Below are positions 43,387 to 52,385 of a stretch of 64,000 bases of DNA, piece by piece. This DNA comes from CAZLBC01 sp964557575 (lineage in GTDB: Bacteria; Planctomycetota; Phycisphaerae; SM23-33). The DNA lies in assembly GCA_964557575.1 (NCBI GenBank), contig CAZLBC010000004.1, positions 1 through 64,000 on the forward strand, given 5' to 3'. The position numbers were made by a program, and so were the translations under genes. The stretch's first letter is position 1. Each line of letters begins with the position of its first letter. Below the pieces are notes generated by a model that saw only the letters and a program-made list of their open reading frames with translations, was not told the DNA's origin and did not search any database.

Positions 43387-45066
43387 ATGAGACTCAGTGA
43401 TACAAAGGTACTCGTACTGGCTACGGTCGCCCTGGCCATGGTGGCCGCAACGGTTTCCCTGTACTATTTTTCCGGGCGAACAGAGATGGGATTCACGCCG
43501 GGTGGCATACTCCTGGAAGGATTCCAGCCAAACAAGATTCAGGCCGTTGAAATATCCCGCGGCGATGATTCCGTCAAGATGGTCCGCAGGAAAACAAAGT
43601 TTTTCATCACCAATATCACGGCCGGCAACGGGGTTATGTACCCGGCTAACCCAAAGGATGTCAACGAACTGCTGAGCAACTGCGCGGACATCAAGCTCGC
43701 CTCGAAGATCACCGAGAACAGCGAACTGCATCCGCAGCTCGGCGTGGCTGATCAGCCGCCGAAGAAGGAGAAGGCAGACGAAGAAGATGATGACTTCGAG
43801 AAGCCCGTCGTGGTTCGTTTTCTCGACGGCGACGGTAAGCTGCTCTACGGCCTGGTGAAGGGGAAATCCGCCGATAGGGGCAGCGGATCGTATGTCAGGC
43901 TTGTCGGGAAAGACACGGTCTACACCAGTGAGGACTGGATATCACTGGATTACACGCCCACCGACTATATCGAAAAGGAGTTGACTGATTTCGCGGAAGA
44001 TGACGTTCAGGAGGTGACCGTCACCCTCGCTGATGAAAAATACACCGTCGGGCGGAACGAGGACGGGGACATCGAACTCCGGGACATACCCAAGGGCAAG
44101 ACGGCCAAGGAACACGATGTCAAGTCGGTCTTCAGGGCGCTGGCGGGATTGAGTTTCGACGAAGTCTACCCCGCCTCCGACGAGGCGGTCAAGGGATTGC
44201 AGTGGAACGGTGTCTATACCTGTGTGCTCAAGGATGACAAGCACCTGAGCTATACCGCCAGGGTGGCAAAGAAACTCAAGAACCCGGAAAAAGAAGAAAA
44301 GAAGCCGGAAACCGCCCCCGCCGGCCAGCCCGCGTCAAAACCGGCCGACGAGGACGAAAAAGACAAGGATTACCTGTACTACGTCAAGGTCAGTGCACAG
44401 GGACCGAGCGAGGCCGAACTCCAGAAGGCCGTCGATGAAGCCAACAAGGCCCTCGCCGAGGCCAAGAAGGCCGGCAAGACGATTTCAAAGGAAGAGTCGA
44501 AGAAAAAGACGGCCGCACTTGACGCAAACGAGACGGCAAAGGAGTTCAACGCGCTGCACACCCACTGGGTCTACAAGATTTCCGAGTGGAAGGCCGAGGA
44601 CCTCTGCCAGCCGGTAGCCGAACTGGTGGAGGATAAGGAAGAAGAGAAAAAACCCGAGACAAAGCCCGCCGGTGACCCGGCGAGCAAGCCCGCCGGTGAC
44701 AACAAGGCCGCCGCTCCGGCCGATGCGAAAAAGCCCGCCGATGTGCCGAAGGAAATCGGTGCCAGGCATATCCTGATATCGTACAAGGGCGCCGAGCGGT
44801 CCCAGGAAGACCGGACGAAGGAGGCCGCCCGGACGCGTGTTGAAAAGGTGCTGAAGGAGGCGCAGGCCGAGAACGCCGATTTCGCGGCCCTGGCCAAAAA
44901 GTATTCCGACGCTCCCTCGGCCGACAAGGGCGGCGACCTGAAAACGTTCGAAAAGGGCGTGATGCACAAGAATTTCGAGAAGGCGGCGTTTTCGCTGAAG
45001 GTGGGCGGTGTCAGCGGTATTGTCGAGACGCCGTTCGGATTTCACATTATCAAGAGGACCAAATAA
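43387..45066 (+). CDS. DUF4340 protein fused to a parvulin-type peptidyl-prolyl isomerase
   Basis: 559 residues. N-terminal membrane anchor, DUF4340 repeats up to about 420 (SLYYFSG, VEISRGDDSVKMVR, then YPASDEAVKGLQW), then a Pro-Ala-Lys linker (KPAGDPASKPAGDNKAAAP) and a C-terminal PPIC rotamase domain at about 460-559 (ARHILISYKG, YSDAPSADKGGDL, FGFHIIKRTK). Two further K/E/P-rich stretches interrupt DUF4340. DUF4340 genes normally follow GldG-like genes, as here; a parvulin domain on the same chain is unusual. GAGG lies eight bases before ATG. Confidence 0.88.
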   Translation: MRLSDTKVLVLATVALAMVAATVSLYYFSGRTEMGFTPGGILLEGFQPNKIQAVEISRGDDSVKMVRRKTKFFITNITAGNGVMYPANPKDVNELLSNCADIKLASKITENSELHPQLGVADQPPKKEKADEEDDDFEKPVVVRFLDGDGKLLYGLVKGKSADRGSGSYVRLVGKDTVYTSEDWISLDYTPTDYIEKELTDFAEDDVQEVTVTLADEKYTVGRNEDGDIELRDIPKGKTAKEHDVKSVFRALAGLSFDEVYPASDEAVKGLQWNGVYTCVLKDDKHLSYTARVAKKLKNPEKEEKKPETAPAGQPASKPADEDEKDKDYLYYVKVSAQGPSEAELQKAVDEANKALAEAKKAGKTISKEESKKKTAALDANETAKEFNALHTHWVYKISEWKAEDLCQPVAELVEDKEEEKKPETKPAGDPASKPAGDNKAAAPADAKKPADVPKEIGARHILISYKGAERSQEDRTKEAARTRVEKVLKEAQAENADFAALAKKYSDAPSADKGGDLKTFEKGVMHKNFEKAAFSLKVGGVSGIVETPFGFHIIKRTK

Positions 45067-45085
45067 GCGCCGGTTCTCACGAGAG

Positions 45086-46234
45086 CTACGGATCAGGCAG
45101 TAATACGTTGTCGAGAACCCAGGTAATCTCTTCGACTATTCCGTCTACGATGTCGATCTGCCCGGCGTCCGGCAGGACCGACCACGTATAGGTTTCTATT
45201 TCGAGGTGCGGTGACGCGCCGCCGCGCATCAACTCTGCCGCTTTCCCCGTCAGGAGGCCGGCGGTACTCTGCAGTCCGCCGCATTCCTCCATGAACAACG
45301 GCACGTGAAAGTGAATCCGCCATTCCCGCTCCCCGCTTATCGAACCGGTTCCGATCGCTTCGGGCAAGTCCCCGAATGCGGCGGCCGGTATTCCGCCCGG
45401 TGCGGTTCCCCTGACCTGGTGCAGGTACACGTCGTCGGCGAAGTCTTTCAGCCGCCGTATGTTTTCCGGGGTTGGATCGAGACTCAATGCGGCACTGAGA
45501 TGTATCTTGCCGATGCGTACGCCGGCTGCTGAAAGCCTTTCAATGTCGTCCGCCGGATCCTCGAACTGGACCGCCTGGTGCGATGCGTCAAGGCAGATGC
45601 CGATGTATTGATCGGCGAAGGGAATCGAGGACAACGGGCCCGCAAAGAAGGCAAGCACCTCGTCGATCGTCTGTAGAAAGCAGTCGGGTTCGGGTTCCAG
45701 TGCCAGGATGATTTCCTTGCCGGTTTTCTCTTCGATTTCCCGGAGGAATGACGCGGTCGAGCCCAGGTGCCCGACGGCCGCCGCCAGGACATCTTCCGTG
45801 GCCCAGGGTGCATAGGTTACCGGCACCGTGTTGATGGAACCCGGCACGCCTTCCGGAAGCAGCGAAGAGAGGATGCGTGCGAGCCGCTGTGTGTATTCAA
45901 CCCGCTCAGGCGCGGACCAGTCGGGGCGATACACGTTTTCCTTCACGGAGGTGTTATGAAACCCCCCGTAGGGAAACCCGTTTATAGTGAATACGTAAAG
46001 ATTATTCTTCTCGAGAAACGCTTTGAATTCCTCGATGCGGCGGGGGTCGTCAATCGCCGCGGCGGCCGCCGCGCTCAGGCGGAGCCCGAGCCCGAACGAT
46101 TGTTTCGGCGCTACCCGGTTACGAATCGGGAGCGTGTAGGTCTTGATGGCGTCGAGATTTTTCTGCCAGGATTCGCCGGGGTGAACGTTCAGGCAGTAGG
46201 TCAGGTGAATCGGGGGCACCGAACTGATGTTCAT
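45086..46234 (-). CDS. eboE: metabolite traffic protein EboE
   Basis: 382 residues. Sugar-phosphate isomerase-like TIM barrel of the EboE family: HLTYCLNVHPGESW near the start, FGLGLRLSAAAA, LYVFTINGFPYGGFH, VKENVYRPDW and SLLPEGVPGSINTVPVTY are all family hallmarks; EPEPDCFLQT and CLDASHQAVQFEDP supply likely metal ligands. In cyanobacteria the ebo genes are needed for scytonemin precursors to reach the periplasm; the reaction is unknown. ATG overlaps the eboD stop (TAATG). Last gene of the cluster. Confidence 0.9.
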   Translation of the reverse strand: MNISSVPPIHLTYCLNVHPGESWQKNLDAIKTYTLPIRNRVAPKQSFGLGLRLSAAAAAAIDDPRRIEEFKAFLEKNNLYVFTINGFPYGGFHNTSVKENVYRPDWSAPERVEYTQRLARILSSLLPEGVPGSINTVPVTYAPWATEDVLAAAVGHLGSTASFLREIEEKTGKEIILALEPEPDCFLQTIDEVLAFFAGPLSSIPFADQYIGICLDASHQAVQFEDPADDIERLSAAGVRIGKIHLSAALSLDPTPENIRRLKDFADDVYLHQVRGTAPGGIPAAAFGDLPEAIGTGSISGEREWRIHFHVPLFMEECGGLQSTAGLLTGKAAELMRGGASPHLEIETYTWSVLPDAGQIDIVDGIVEEITWVLDNVLLPDP

Positions 46235-47451
46235 TATTCACAGACTCCGCCCGGGATGGTGAAAAGGTATTCGATGCACGACGCAACCAGTTCCTCGTCG
46301 ATCTCGTGGATTTCGATCCGGTTGCCGATACCTTCGGGCAGGGTGATCGTGAGCCGCCCCCCGAGATGTTCCCTGAACTGGCGTATGCCTTCAAGCACTT
46401 CCAGCCGTCCGTGAGCATCCCTCCGGAGAAGATCGTCATCCCTGACGGGCAGTCCGCTGTTGACTATTGTTTCCATAACGGCGTCCAACTCCGCCTCGGT
46501 GATAAGGCCGCGCCGGCAGGCGTAGCAGGAATCCAGGGCAATGCCGACTGCCACGGCCTGGCCGTGCCCGAGGCGATGGTTCGACAGGATCTCGAGGCGG
46601 TGGGCGGCCCAGTGGCCGAAGTCCAGGGGGCGGGCGGTTCCCAATTCGAACGGATCTCCTGATGTACGTATGTGCTCGAGATGGATCACCGCGCATCGCC
46701 GAACGAGTTGTTCCATGGCATCGTTGTCTCTCGCCTTCAGAATGACGGCGCTGTGGCGCAGGAAGTCGAAAAATGCGGCATCCTTGATCAGGGCCACCTT
46801 GATCGCTTCGCTGATTCCGCCCCGCCACGTTGTATCGTCGAGGGTGTTCAGAAGGTCGAAATCATCGATGACCGCAAAGGGGGGTGAAAACGTGCCGATG
46901 TAATTTTTCTGCCCGCGTTCGTCGATGCCGTTCTTGACGCCGACGCCGGCATCGTTCTGGGAAAGGACGGTCGAGGGAATTCTCACCAGCCGCAGGCCGC
47001 GATGCACCAGGCTTGTCGCCAGGCCGACGGCATCGAGCATGTTTCCGCCGCCCACCGCGATCACGAAGCTCTGGCGATCCATACGGTATTCCCCCAGGGT
47101 ATTCATGATTGTTCTTATCAACTCGTAATCCGTCTTGGCCGCCCGTCCGCCGGGAATGACAATCGGTTCACGGGCCAGTTCCAGATGTGCAGAACGTGCG
47201 GCGACATAATCGACAAGTCGTCCGATCAGGTCGGGAGACGCTTCAGCCAGTCCGGCGTCGACGTAACAGAGCGCCCGATGGCTTCTGTCGGATTCCTTTC
47301 GCCCGATCATGTCACAGAGCAGGGGATTCGCTTCGTCGAATACTCCGCGCGTAAATGCAACCGGGTAGTCGAAGCGCACTTCAATTTCCTGGCGATATAT
47401 ATCCGGCACCGAGATTGTCGGTTGATCTTGTTCGGACCTCGATATCAACAC
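46234..47451 (-). CDS. eboD: 3-dehydroquinate synthase-like protein EboD
   Basis: About 405 residues. Dehydroquinate synthase/glycerol dehydrogenase fold: NAD motif VGGGNMLDAVGLATS, IPSTVLSQNDAGVGVKNGI, metal ligands in SEAIK, FGHWAAHRLE and GHGQAVAVG. Used in the ebo pathway rather than for aromatic synthesis; related enzymes make cyclitols. AGGAG at 47460-47456 favours GTG 47451 or TTG 47448 as start; ATG 47469 has no ribosome site. The start overlaps the eboF stop. Confidence 0.9.
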   Translation of the reverse strand: MLISRSEQDQPTISVPDIYRQEIEVRFDYPVAFTRGVFDEANPLLCDMIGRKESDRSHRALCYVDAGLAEASPDLIGRLVDYVAARSAHLELAREPIVIPGGRAAKTDYELIRTIMNTLGEYRMDRQSFVIAVGGGNMLDAVGLATSLVHRGLRLVRIPSTVLSQNDAGVGVKNGIDERGQKNYIGTFSPPFAVIDDFDLLNTLDDTTWRGGISEAIKVALIKDAAFFDFLRHSAVILKARDNDAMEQLVRRCAVIHLEHIRTSGDPFELGTARPLDFGHWAAHRLEILSNHRLGHGQAVAVGIALDSCYACRRGLITEAELDAVMETIVNSGLPVRDDDLLRRDAHGRLEVLEGIRQFREHLGGRLTITLPEGIGNRIEIHEIDEELVASCIEYLFTIPGGVCE

Positions 47452-48731
47452 ATTTCTCCTTGGATCCATTTCGACACGCTTTTCGCCAGTTCAATGAGCG
47501 TGCCGGGCGGTTCCAGTTCGATAGTAGCTCCCCAGGCTACTTCCCGTCCGGGACCGACGCGGCCGTGTGAACCGGCGACCCTCGATGTGTCTCGGCTGAT
47601 CCGGGGGGGGGGACAGCCGAAGAACAGCTCGCAGGGATCAAATCCGGGCTTATTATGTATATCGACGTGCGCGGCGAAATCCGGCGCCTTTTTTCTGTCG
47701 TTCCACCAGGGATACGCCAGCCACCGCCCCTCCACGGAGACCGCGATTAATTCTCCGGCTGCCGGATGATCAATAGTACTCGCTCGGTCCGATATCTGCA
47801 AGACGCCGTCGAGGCCGGACATCACGCCCCGAACCTCCTCCTTGTCTTCAGGACGGGAGATGTACACGTGGGCGACCTCGTGGTCGGTAACGGCGAATGC
47901 CCGGGAGTGATACAGGTCGGCGTATTCCATACCGCCGATTTCACGCACTGCCAGGAGTCCCGCCTCTTTCAGAGCACGGTTGGGAAATACCGCCTCGCCC
48001 GAAACAGGGGCGACGGCATAGTCGCCGAACACGACCGTCTGGTAGCCGTGCTTGCGTGCGGTCGACAACATCGTCTCAAGCTGTGACGACGCTTTTCTGA
48101 AGGCTTTTTCTGTCTTCGGGTGAGATGGGCCGAAACGTTGCAGGTCGTAATCGAGGCTCGGCAGATAGGTCAGCAGCAGTTCCGGTGCGGCATCATCCGA
48201 TACCGCGGCGGCGACGGCCCGTGCTATCCAGTCGCCGACCTTCGCGGCGGCAAGAGGACCCCAGTACCGGTGAAGGGGAAAGATCCCGCCGGCGGCCTTG
48301 CGCATGCGTTCCCCGAGCGCGGGCGGCCGGGCCAGGCAGCCGGTGATCATGCCCCCGCCGTGCTTGTGAATCGGGGCCGGCGAAAACACCATATCGACCG
48401 ACTCTCCCAGGCTCTGCTGCCAGAAGAACATACCCACCCGCCCGCCGGCGTTTCGAAGCGGTTCCCAGATCCTGTCGCCGGAGACCAACCCGGCGGACTG
48501 CTCCCAGAACAGCGCCCGGTGGAGGTCGCGAAAGTATATGCCGTTTGCGACCATGCCGTGCGAGCGGGGAGGTGCGGCGGTTCTGAACGAAGCCTGAACA
48601 GTGCAGGTGACCGCCGGAAAGACCGAGTCGGTCGGCTTGAGCGCGATCCCTGCAACGGTGTCTCCGCCGTATTCCTCGAGCAGCCGGAACCCCAGCCCGG
48701 CGACATCAATGATGAGAAGCTTGGGCTTCAT
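47445..48731 (-). CDS. eboF: nucleotide pyrophosphatase/phosphodiesterase-like protein EboF
   Basis: 428 residues, alkaline phosphatase superfamily. LLIIDVAGLG supplies the first metal Asp, VTCTVQASFRTAAPPRSHGM the Thr nucleophile and the following loop, TYLPSLDYDLQRFG the next Asp, and VVFGDYAVAPV stands where most relatives have DHG. That replacement is usual in EboF. No signal peptide, so it should act in the cytosol or at the membrane. In this cluster it precedes eboD rather than ending the operon. Confidence 0.87.
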   Translation of the reverse strand: MKPKLLIIDVAGLGFRLLEEYGGDTVAGIALKPTDSVFPAVTCTVQASFRTAAPPRSHGMVANGIYFRDLHRALFWEQSAGLVSGDRIWEPLRNAGGRVGMFFWQQSLGESVDMVFSPAPIHKHGGGMITGCLARPPALGERMRKAAGGIFPLHRYWGPLAAAKVGDWIARAVAAAVSDDAAPELLLTYLPSLDYDLQRFGPSHPKTEKAFRKASSQLETMLSTARKHGYQTVVFGDYAVAPVSGEAVFPNRALKEAGLLAVREIGGMEYADLYHSRAFAVTDHEVAHVYISRPEDKEEVRGVMSGLDGVLQISDRASTIDHPAAGELIAVSVEGRWLAYPWWNDRKKAPDFAAHVDIHNKPGFDPCELFFGCPPPRISRDTSRVAGSHGRVGPGREVAWGATIELEPPGTLIELAKSVSKWIQGEMC

Positions 48732-48793
48732 GGGAATATCTTATCCCATATCGCCCGCGATGGAGAAAAGAAAACGAACGAGGCCGTTGCGCA

Positions 48794-49756
48794 TCAGGTG
48801 GGAGAGAAGCGTTTCGAGAGCACCAGATGTGGGAACCATAAGACGAGCAGGATTATCGCGGGCACCGTGCCGCCCGGGCAGGCGAAGCATATCGACGCCT
48901 GCAGAAGCAGCAGATTGCGTATCAGCAGTGAAACGGCGGTTCTCCTCTTTTCGGGACTATCCCCCGGTCGCAGGCCGAAAAACGTCCAGACGGCCGCGCC
49001 GAAGGCAATACCGTAGCACCCGAGAGAACACCACAGGGGTATCGCGCCGACCGCGACGGACTCGCCACTGCGCAAAAAGTACCACGCGGGCCATACAACG
49101 AGGGCCGCGAGGGGAAGGCACTGTTTGTATCGCGCTGTTCGCGCCGCGTCTTCTTCGTCAGCCAGAACGGTGATCGTAGACACGTAGAGCAAAAGGCCGA
49201 TCGCGACGGCCGGCAGTTCCGGCGCATATGCGCACGCGAACGACGCACCGAAAAGAAAACTCAGGCACCGGCAGGTGCCCATTGAAATCGGTCCCGCTAC
49301 CGACACACTTTTGAGACAACTGTTGTAAAAATATATGCATATCGAAAGGGCGAGGGCGGTGAACGGCGGCACGAATCCATTCCCGCTCGCGTGGGAGAGA
49401 TAGAGTGCCGCGGCGATTCCCGCTGCGAAGAAGATAATCGCGGCGGTGCGGGCCGCCGCGGAGGAAATATCGCCGGCGGGAATGGGCCTGCCGGGGCGCG
49501 TTCGCGCATCTGTTTCGATGTCGCAGGTATCATTGTGAATCAGTCCCCCCGCGTACAAAAACAGGGACGGGATTCCCACGAGCAGGGCCGTGCTGAAGAG
49601 GGACGGGGCGTACACGTGCACTGTTCCGGCAGGCGAACCGGCGAGTGCCAGCAAATACCCGGCAACGGGATCACCGGGTGCCGTAAAGAGGTTTGGCAGG
49701 CGAAGAAGGCGTAACCAGGCGGTCGCACTGTTACGTATCGATTTCACCTGAGACAT
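48794..49756 (-). CDS. eboC: UbiA-type prenyltransferase EboC
   Basis: 320 residues, about eight or nine helices. First Asp-rich motif NDTCDIETDARTRPGRPIP is intact and binds the prenyl diphosphate through magnesium; the second is represented by DEEDAARTARYK. EboC proteins are UbiA-superfamily members proposed to attach or handle a prenyl group on the trafficked metabolite. Start 11 bp after the eboB stop. Confidence 0.9.
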   Translation of the reverse strand: MSQVKSIRNSATAWLRLLRLPNLFTAPGDPVAGYLLALAGSPAGTVHVYAPSLFSTALLVGIPSLFLYAGGLIHNDTCDIETDARTRPGRPIPAGDISSAAARTAAIIFFAAGIAAALYLSHASGNGFVPPFTALALSICIYFYNSCLKSVSVAGPISMGTCRCLSFLFGASFACAYAPELPAVAIGLLLYVSTITVLADEEDAARTARYKQCLPLAALVVWPAWYFLRSGESVAVGAIPLWCSLGCYGIAFGAAVWTFFGLRPGDSPEKRRTAVSLLIRNLLLLQASICFACPGGTVPAIILLVLWFPHLVLSKRFSPT

Positions 49757-49767
49757 GCTCCCCGTCT

Positions 49768-50607
49768 TCAGCGCTGGAACTCGTGCGGGTCCAGCGGTGC
49801 TATATCAAAATCGGGTTTCCACCTCGGGGACTGCCGATAAAACGTATCCGCGTTACTGAAAACCAGCCGCTCGATCGTGTCTTCGTCGTGGCCGTCCTCC
49901 TTCATGTAGTCAACCACCTTGACGAGGGCGAGCGGATCTGAAACGCCCCAGTCGGCCGAGCCGCTGACGATTACCCGATCGGCGCCGGTTCGTTTGATGA
50001 TTGCGCTGACCCGCTGCGGGTTTAGTTTTGAGATCGGATAGACGGTCAGTCCGCACCAGCAAACGGTTTCTTCGAGGGCTGTGTCGATGGTATCCTCGGT
50101 GTTGTGATCCAGGTATATCTTCTTTTCATCGTGCCCGACAGCGCGAATGATGGGGATCATCCGTTCGATGCATTCCACCTTGTTGTAGTGTGACATGTGT
50201 ATGATTACCGGCATGTCGCGTTCGGCTGCTATTTCGAGTTGCCGGCGGAACGCGTATTCCTCGGCATCGTTGATATTATTTAAACCGATTTCGCCGACGG
50301 CCACGCACCGGGGATCGTCGAGGTATTCGTCGATACCCGCGAGCACTTCGTCGACAAGCGGGGTGTTTTCGGCTTCCTTGGGGTTGTACGCGACGGCCGC
50401 GTAGTGGTCGATGCCGAATCGGCGGGCCCGGGTGGTTTCGAACTCGAGGATCAGCTTGAAATAGTCGAAAAACGTGCCTGCGTACCGGCGGTTGCTGCCC
50501 AGCCAGAACGAAGGTTCGACGCAGGCGCGTATTCCCGCATCATACATCGACTGGTAGTCGTCGGTAGTCCGTGAGTACATGTGAATATGCGGTTCAATAA
50601 TTTTCAT
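49768..50607 (-). CDS. eboB: TatD-like metal-dependent hydrolase EboB
   Basis: 279 residues from ATG 50607, preceded by AAAGGA at six bases; longer frames lie inside the methyltransferase gene. Amidohydrolase/TatD fold: HIH in IIEPHIHMYS, GEIGLNN, VIIHMSHYN, LDHNTEDT and the final Asp in GSADWGVSD give a full two-metal site. The SADWGVSDPL ending is characteristic of EboB. Second gene of the cluster. Confidence 0.9.
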   Translation of the reverse strand: MKIIEPHIHMYSRTTDDYQSMYDAGIRACVEPSFWLGSNRRYAGTFFDYFKLILEFETTRARRFGIDHYAAVAYNPKEAENTPLVDEVLAGIDEYLDDPRCVAVGEIGLNNINDAEEYAFRRQLEIAAERDMPVIIHMSHYNKVECIERMIPIIRAVGHDEKKIYLDHNTEDTIDTALEETVCWCGLTVYPISKLNPQRVSAIIKRTGADRVIVSGSADWGVSDPLALVKVVDYMKEDGHDEDTIERLVFSNADTFYRQSPRWKPDFDIAPLDPHEFQR

Positions 50608-50636
50608 GATCGTTCCTTTTGTTGCGGTTGTGTTGA

Positions 50637-51638
50637 TTACGCGGGTTTTGTCGCCGAGATAAGCCAGTGGGGCATGGGGGGAGGCAGCATGGTCAAAACG
50701 ATATCGGAAAATCCCGTGTCGCCGAGCCACTTCCTCATGTCCCCCTCCGAGAAGACCCACCCGGATTCCGTGGTCAGGGCCATATTCACGGCGAACATTG
50801 CCGAAAAACGTGGATGGGTCCTCGTTTCGTCGGTCATCATATCCAGGATATAGATCACGCCGCCGGGCTGCATGGCATCGTAGGCTTTGTCGAGCAGTTT
50901 TCGAATATGTTCCGGCGATTCCTGGTGAAGAACACCGAAAAATAAAACCGCGTCCAGCGCGCCGGGAAACGCCGTTTCGTGATAATCCCCGCCGATAAAT
51001 GAAAGTCGGTCCTCCATTCCGTCGCGCCGGACTATTTCAGTGGCAATACTGACGATGGGAGGAAGGTCCATGACAAAGCAGTGGATATCCGAGTGCCGGC
51101 GGGCGATGAGGGAAGAGTAGGTCCCGGGACCGCCGCCGACGTCAAGGAGCCTCGTTGTGCCCTCAAGCTCCAGGAGGGGTACTACCGCGCTGCCGATCGC
51201 CATGCAGCGTCTGTGCATTGCCGTCACGAAGTTCCTGGTTCGTTTTGGATCGTCGCCCAGGTGGAGTTCGGGCTTTTCAACCGGGCAACCACTGCGCACG
51301 AGGCTGGCGAGCATCCCCCACGCCGGGTACACGTCGTGGTTGTACTGTATGGCGCCGCCCATGTCTCCGGGCGAGCCCGGCACCAGGAAGGCTTCGGATT
51401 CAGCGGTATTCCGATACCCGTCCCGCTCTTTTTCCAATAGCCCCGCGGCAACGCAGGCGTCCAGCAACAGCCGGCAGCAGCGCGGATCAAAATTGTTTTC
51501 CGCGGCGATTTCTTTCGCGGTCTTGCCGTCTGAGCCCGAGAGGATTTCGAACACGTTCAGTTCAAGCGAGCAGAAAAGGACGGCCGAGTCGTAGAATCGA
51601 CAGGCAATATCCAGTATTGCTGAAGGATCGGGAGGCAT
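50637..51638 (-). CDS. SAM-dependent O-methyltransferase, first gene of the ebo operon
   Basis: 333 residues. N-terminal winged-helix dimerisation domain (about 1-100) and Methyltransf_2-type catalytic domain: DVGGGPGTYS (SAM loop), VMDLPPIVSIA, FIGGDYHET, ILDMMTDE. Closest in layout to plant-type and polyketide O-methyltransferases acting on phenols or enols. Methyltransf_2 enzymes often use a catalytic His; GVLHQESPEHIRKLL contains a candidate. It lies 29 bp upstream of eboB where eboA would be expected, so it may modify the molecule that the Ebo proteins handle. Confidence 0.88.
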   Translation of the reverse strand: MPPDPSAILDIACRFYDSAVLFCSLELNVFEILSGSDGKTAKEIAAENNFDPRCCRLLLDACVAAGLLEKERDGYRNTAESEAFLVPGSPGDMGGAIQYNHDVYPAWGMLASLVRSGCPVEKPELHLGDDPKRTRNFVTAMHRRCMAIGSAVVPLLELEGTTRLLDVGGGPGTYSSLIARRHSDIHCFVMDLPPIVSIATEIVRRDGMEDRLSFIGGDYHETAFPGALDAVLFFGVLHQESPEHIRKLLDKAYDAMQPGGVIYILDMMTDETRTHPRFSAMFAVNMALTTESGWVFSEGDMRKWLGDTGFSDIVLTMLPPPMPHWLISATKPA

Positions 51639-51692
51639 GTGCGAATTCTAACCGATACGGCGAATCGCCAGAAAGTACATTTTTATTAAAAC

Positions 51693-52355
51693 TTATTCTT
51701 CTGGATCATGAATACAGCGCACGTTGCTCTTGATAACGAACGGCCTGAATACCAGCGGCCAGAGCACGGCGGGCAAGACGGTGGCCAGCAGTACGGCGTA
51801 CCAGGCATGGTCACGGGAGAGATGCCCGGACCAGGCGAGCACGGCGGCGACGGGGATGGTTCCCGCGAGCAGCGAGATCAGAAATTTCCGGAAGGACATG
51901 CGCGAAAGGCCGGCGAGGATGCTTATGACCTCAGGCATGATCGGCAGGGCCCGGCTGAGGATAACGGCGTAGGGCCCCCACGCTTCGAAAAACGCCTGAA
52001 AACGCGCGAGTTCCCGTTCGTCGGCGATGAACCGCACACCCCGGTTGCCGCACGCCTTTGCCAGCCAATAGCCGGCGATTCCCGCCGTAGCGGAACCGAT
52101 GACCGCAAACGCGGTGCCGGCCAGCGGGCCGTAGACGGCGCCGAGTGCCGCCATGATCGGCGTGGCGGGTATCGGCAGGACCAGGTCGGCAACCAGCAGC
52201 CCGTCGGCGACCAGCCACGCCGTCGATGTGAAACCCGAAAAAAACGCTTCGTCGCCGAACGTTGATTCAAGCTGCGGCCCCCAGATGACATAGAGGGACG
52301 AAAAAAGCAGCGCCAGGCACACGGCCAGGCCGAAGATTTTCAGCATCAGCTTCAT
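51693..52355 (-). CDS. VTT/TVP38 (DedA-like) membrane protein
   Basis: 220 residues with about five to six helices. VTT core: LPIPATPIMAALGAVYGPLAGT, then GYWLAKACG, and FEAWGPYAVILSRALPIMPEVISILAGLSRMSFRKFL, the conserved R-x-x-P block. Relatives flip undecaprenyl phosphate or phospholipids between leaflets. Last gene of the gnd operon, 30 bp after the SDR gene. Confidence 0.88.
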   Translation of the reverse strand: MKLMLKIFGLAVCLALLFSSLYVIWGPQLESTFGDEAFFSGFTSTAWLVADGLLVADLVLPIPATPIMAALGAVYGPLAGTAFAVIGSATAGIAGYWLAKACGNRGVRFIADERELARFQAFFEAWGPYAVILSRALPIMPEVISILAGLSRMSFRKFLISLLAGTIPVAAVLAWSGHLSRDHAWYAVLLATVLPAVLWPLVFRPFVIKSNVRCIHDPEE

Positions 52356-52385
52356 GGATCGAAATGCACACCACTGCTGCGGAAA

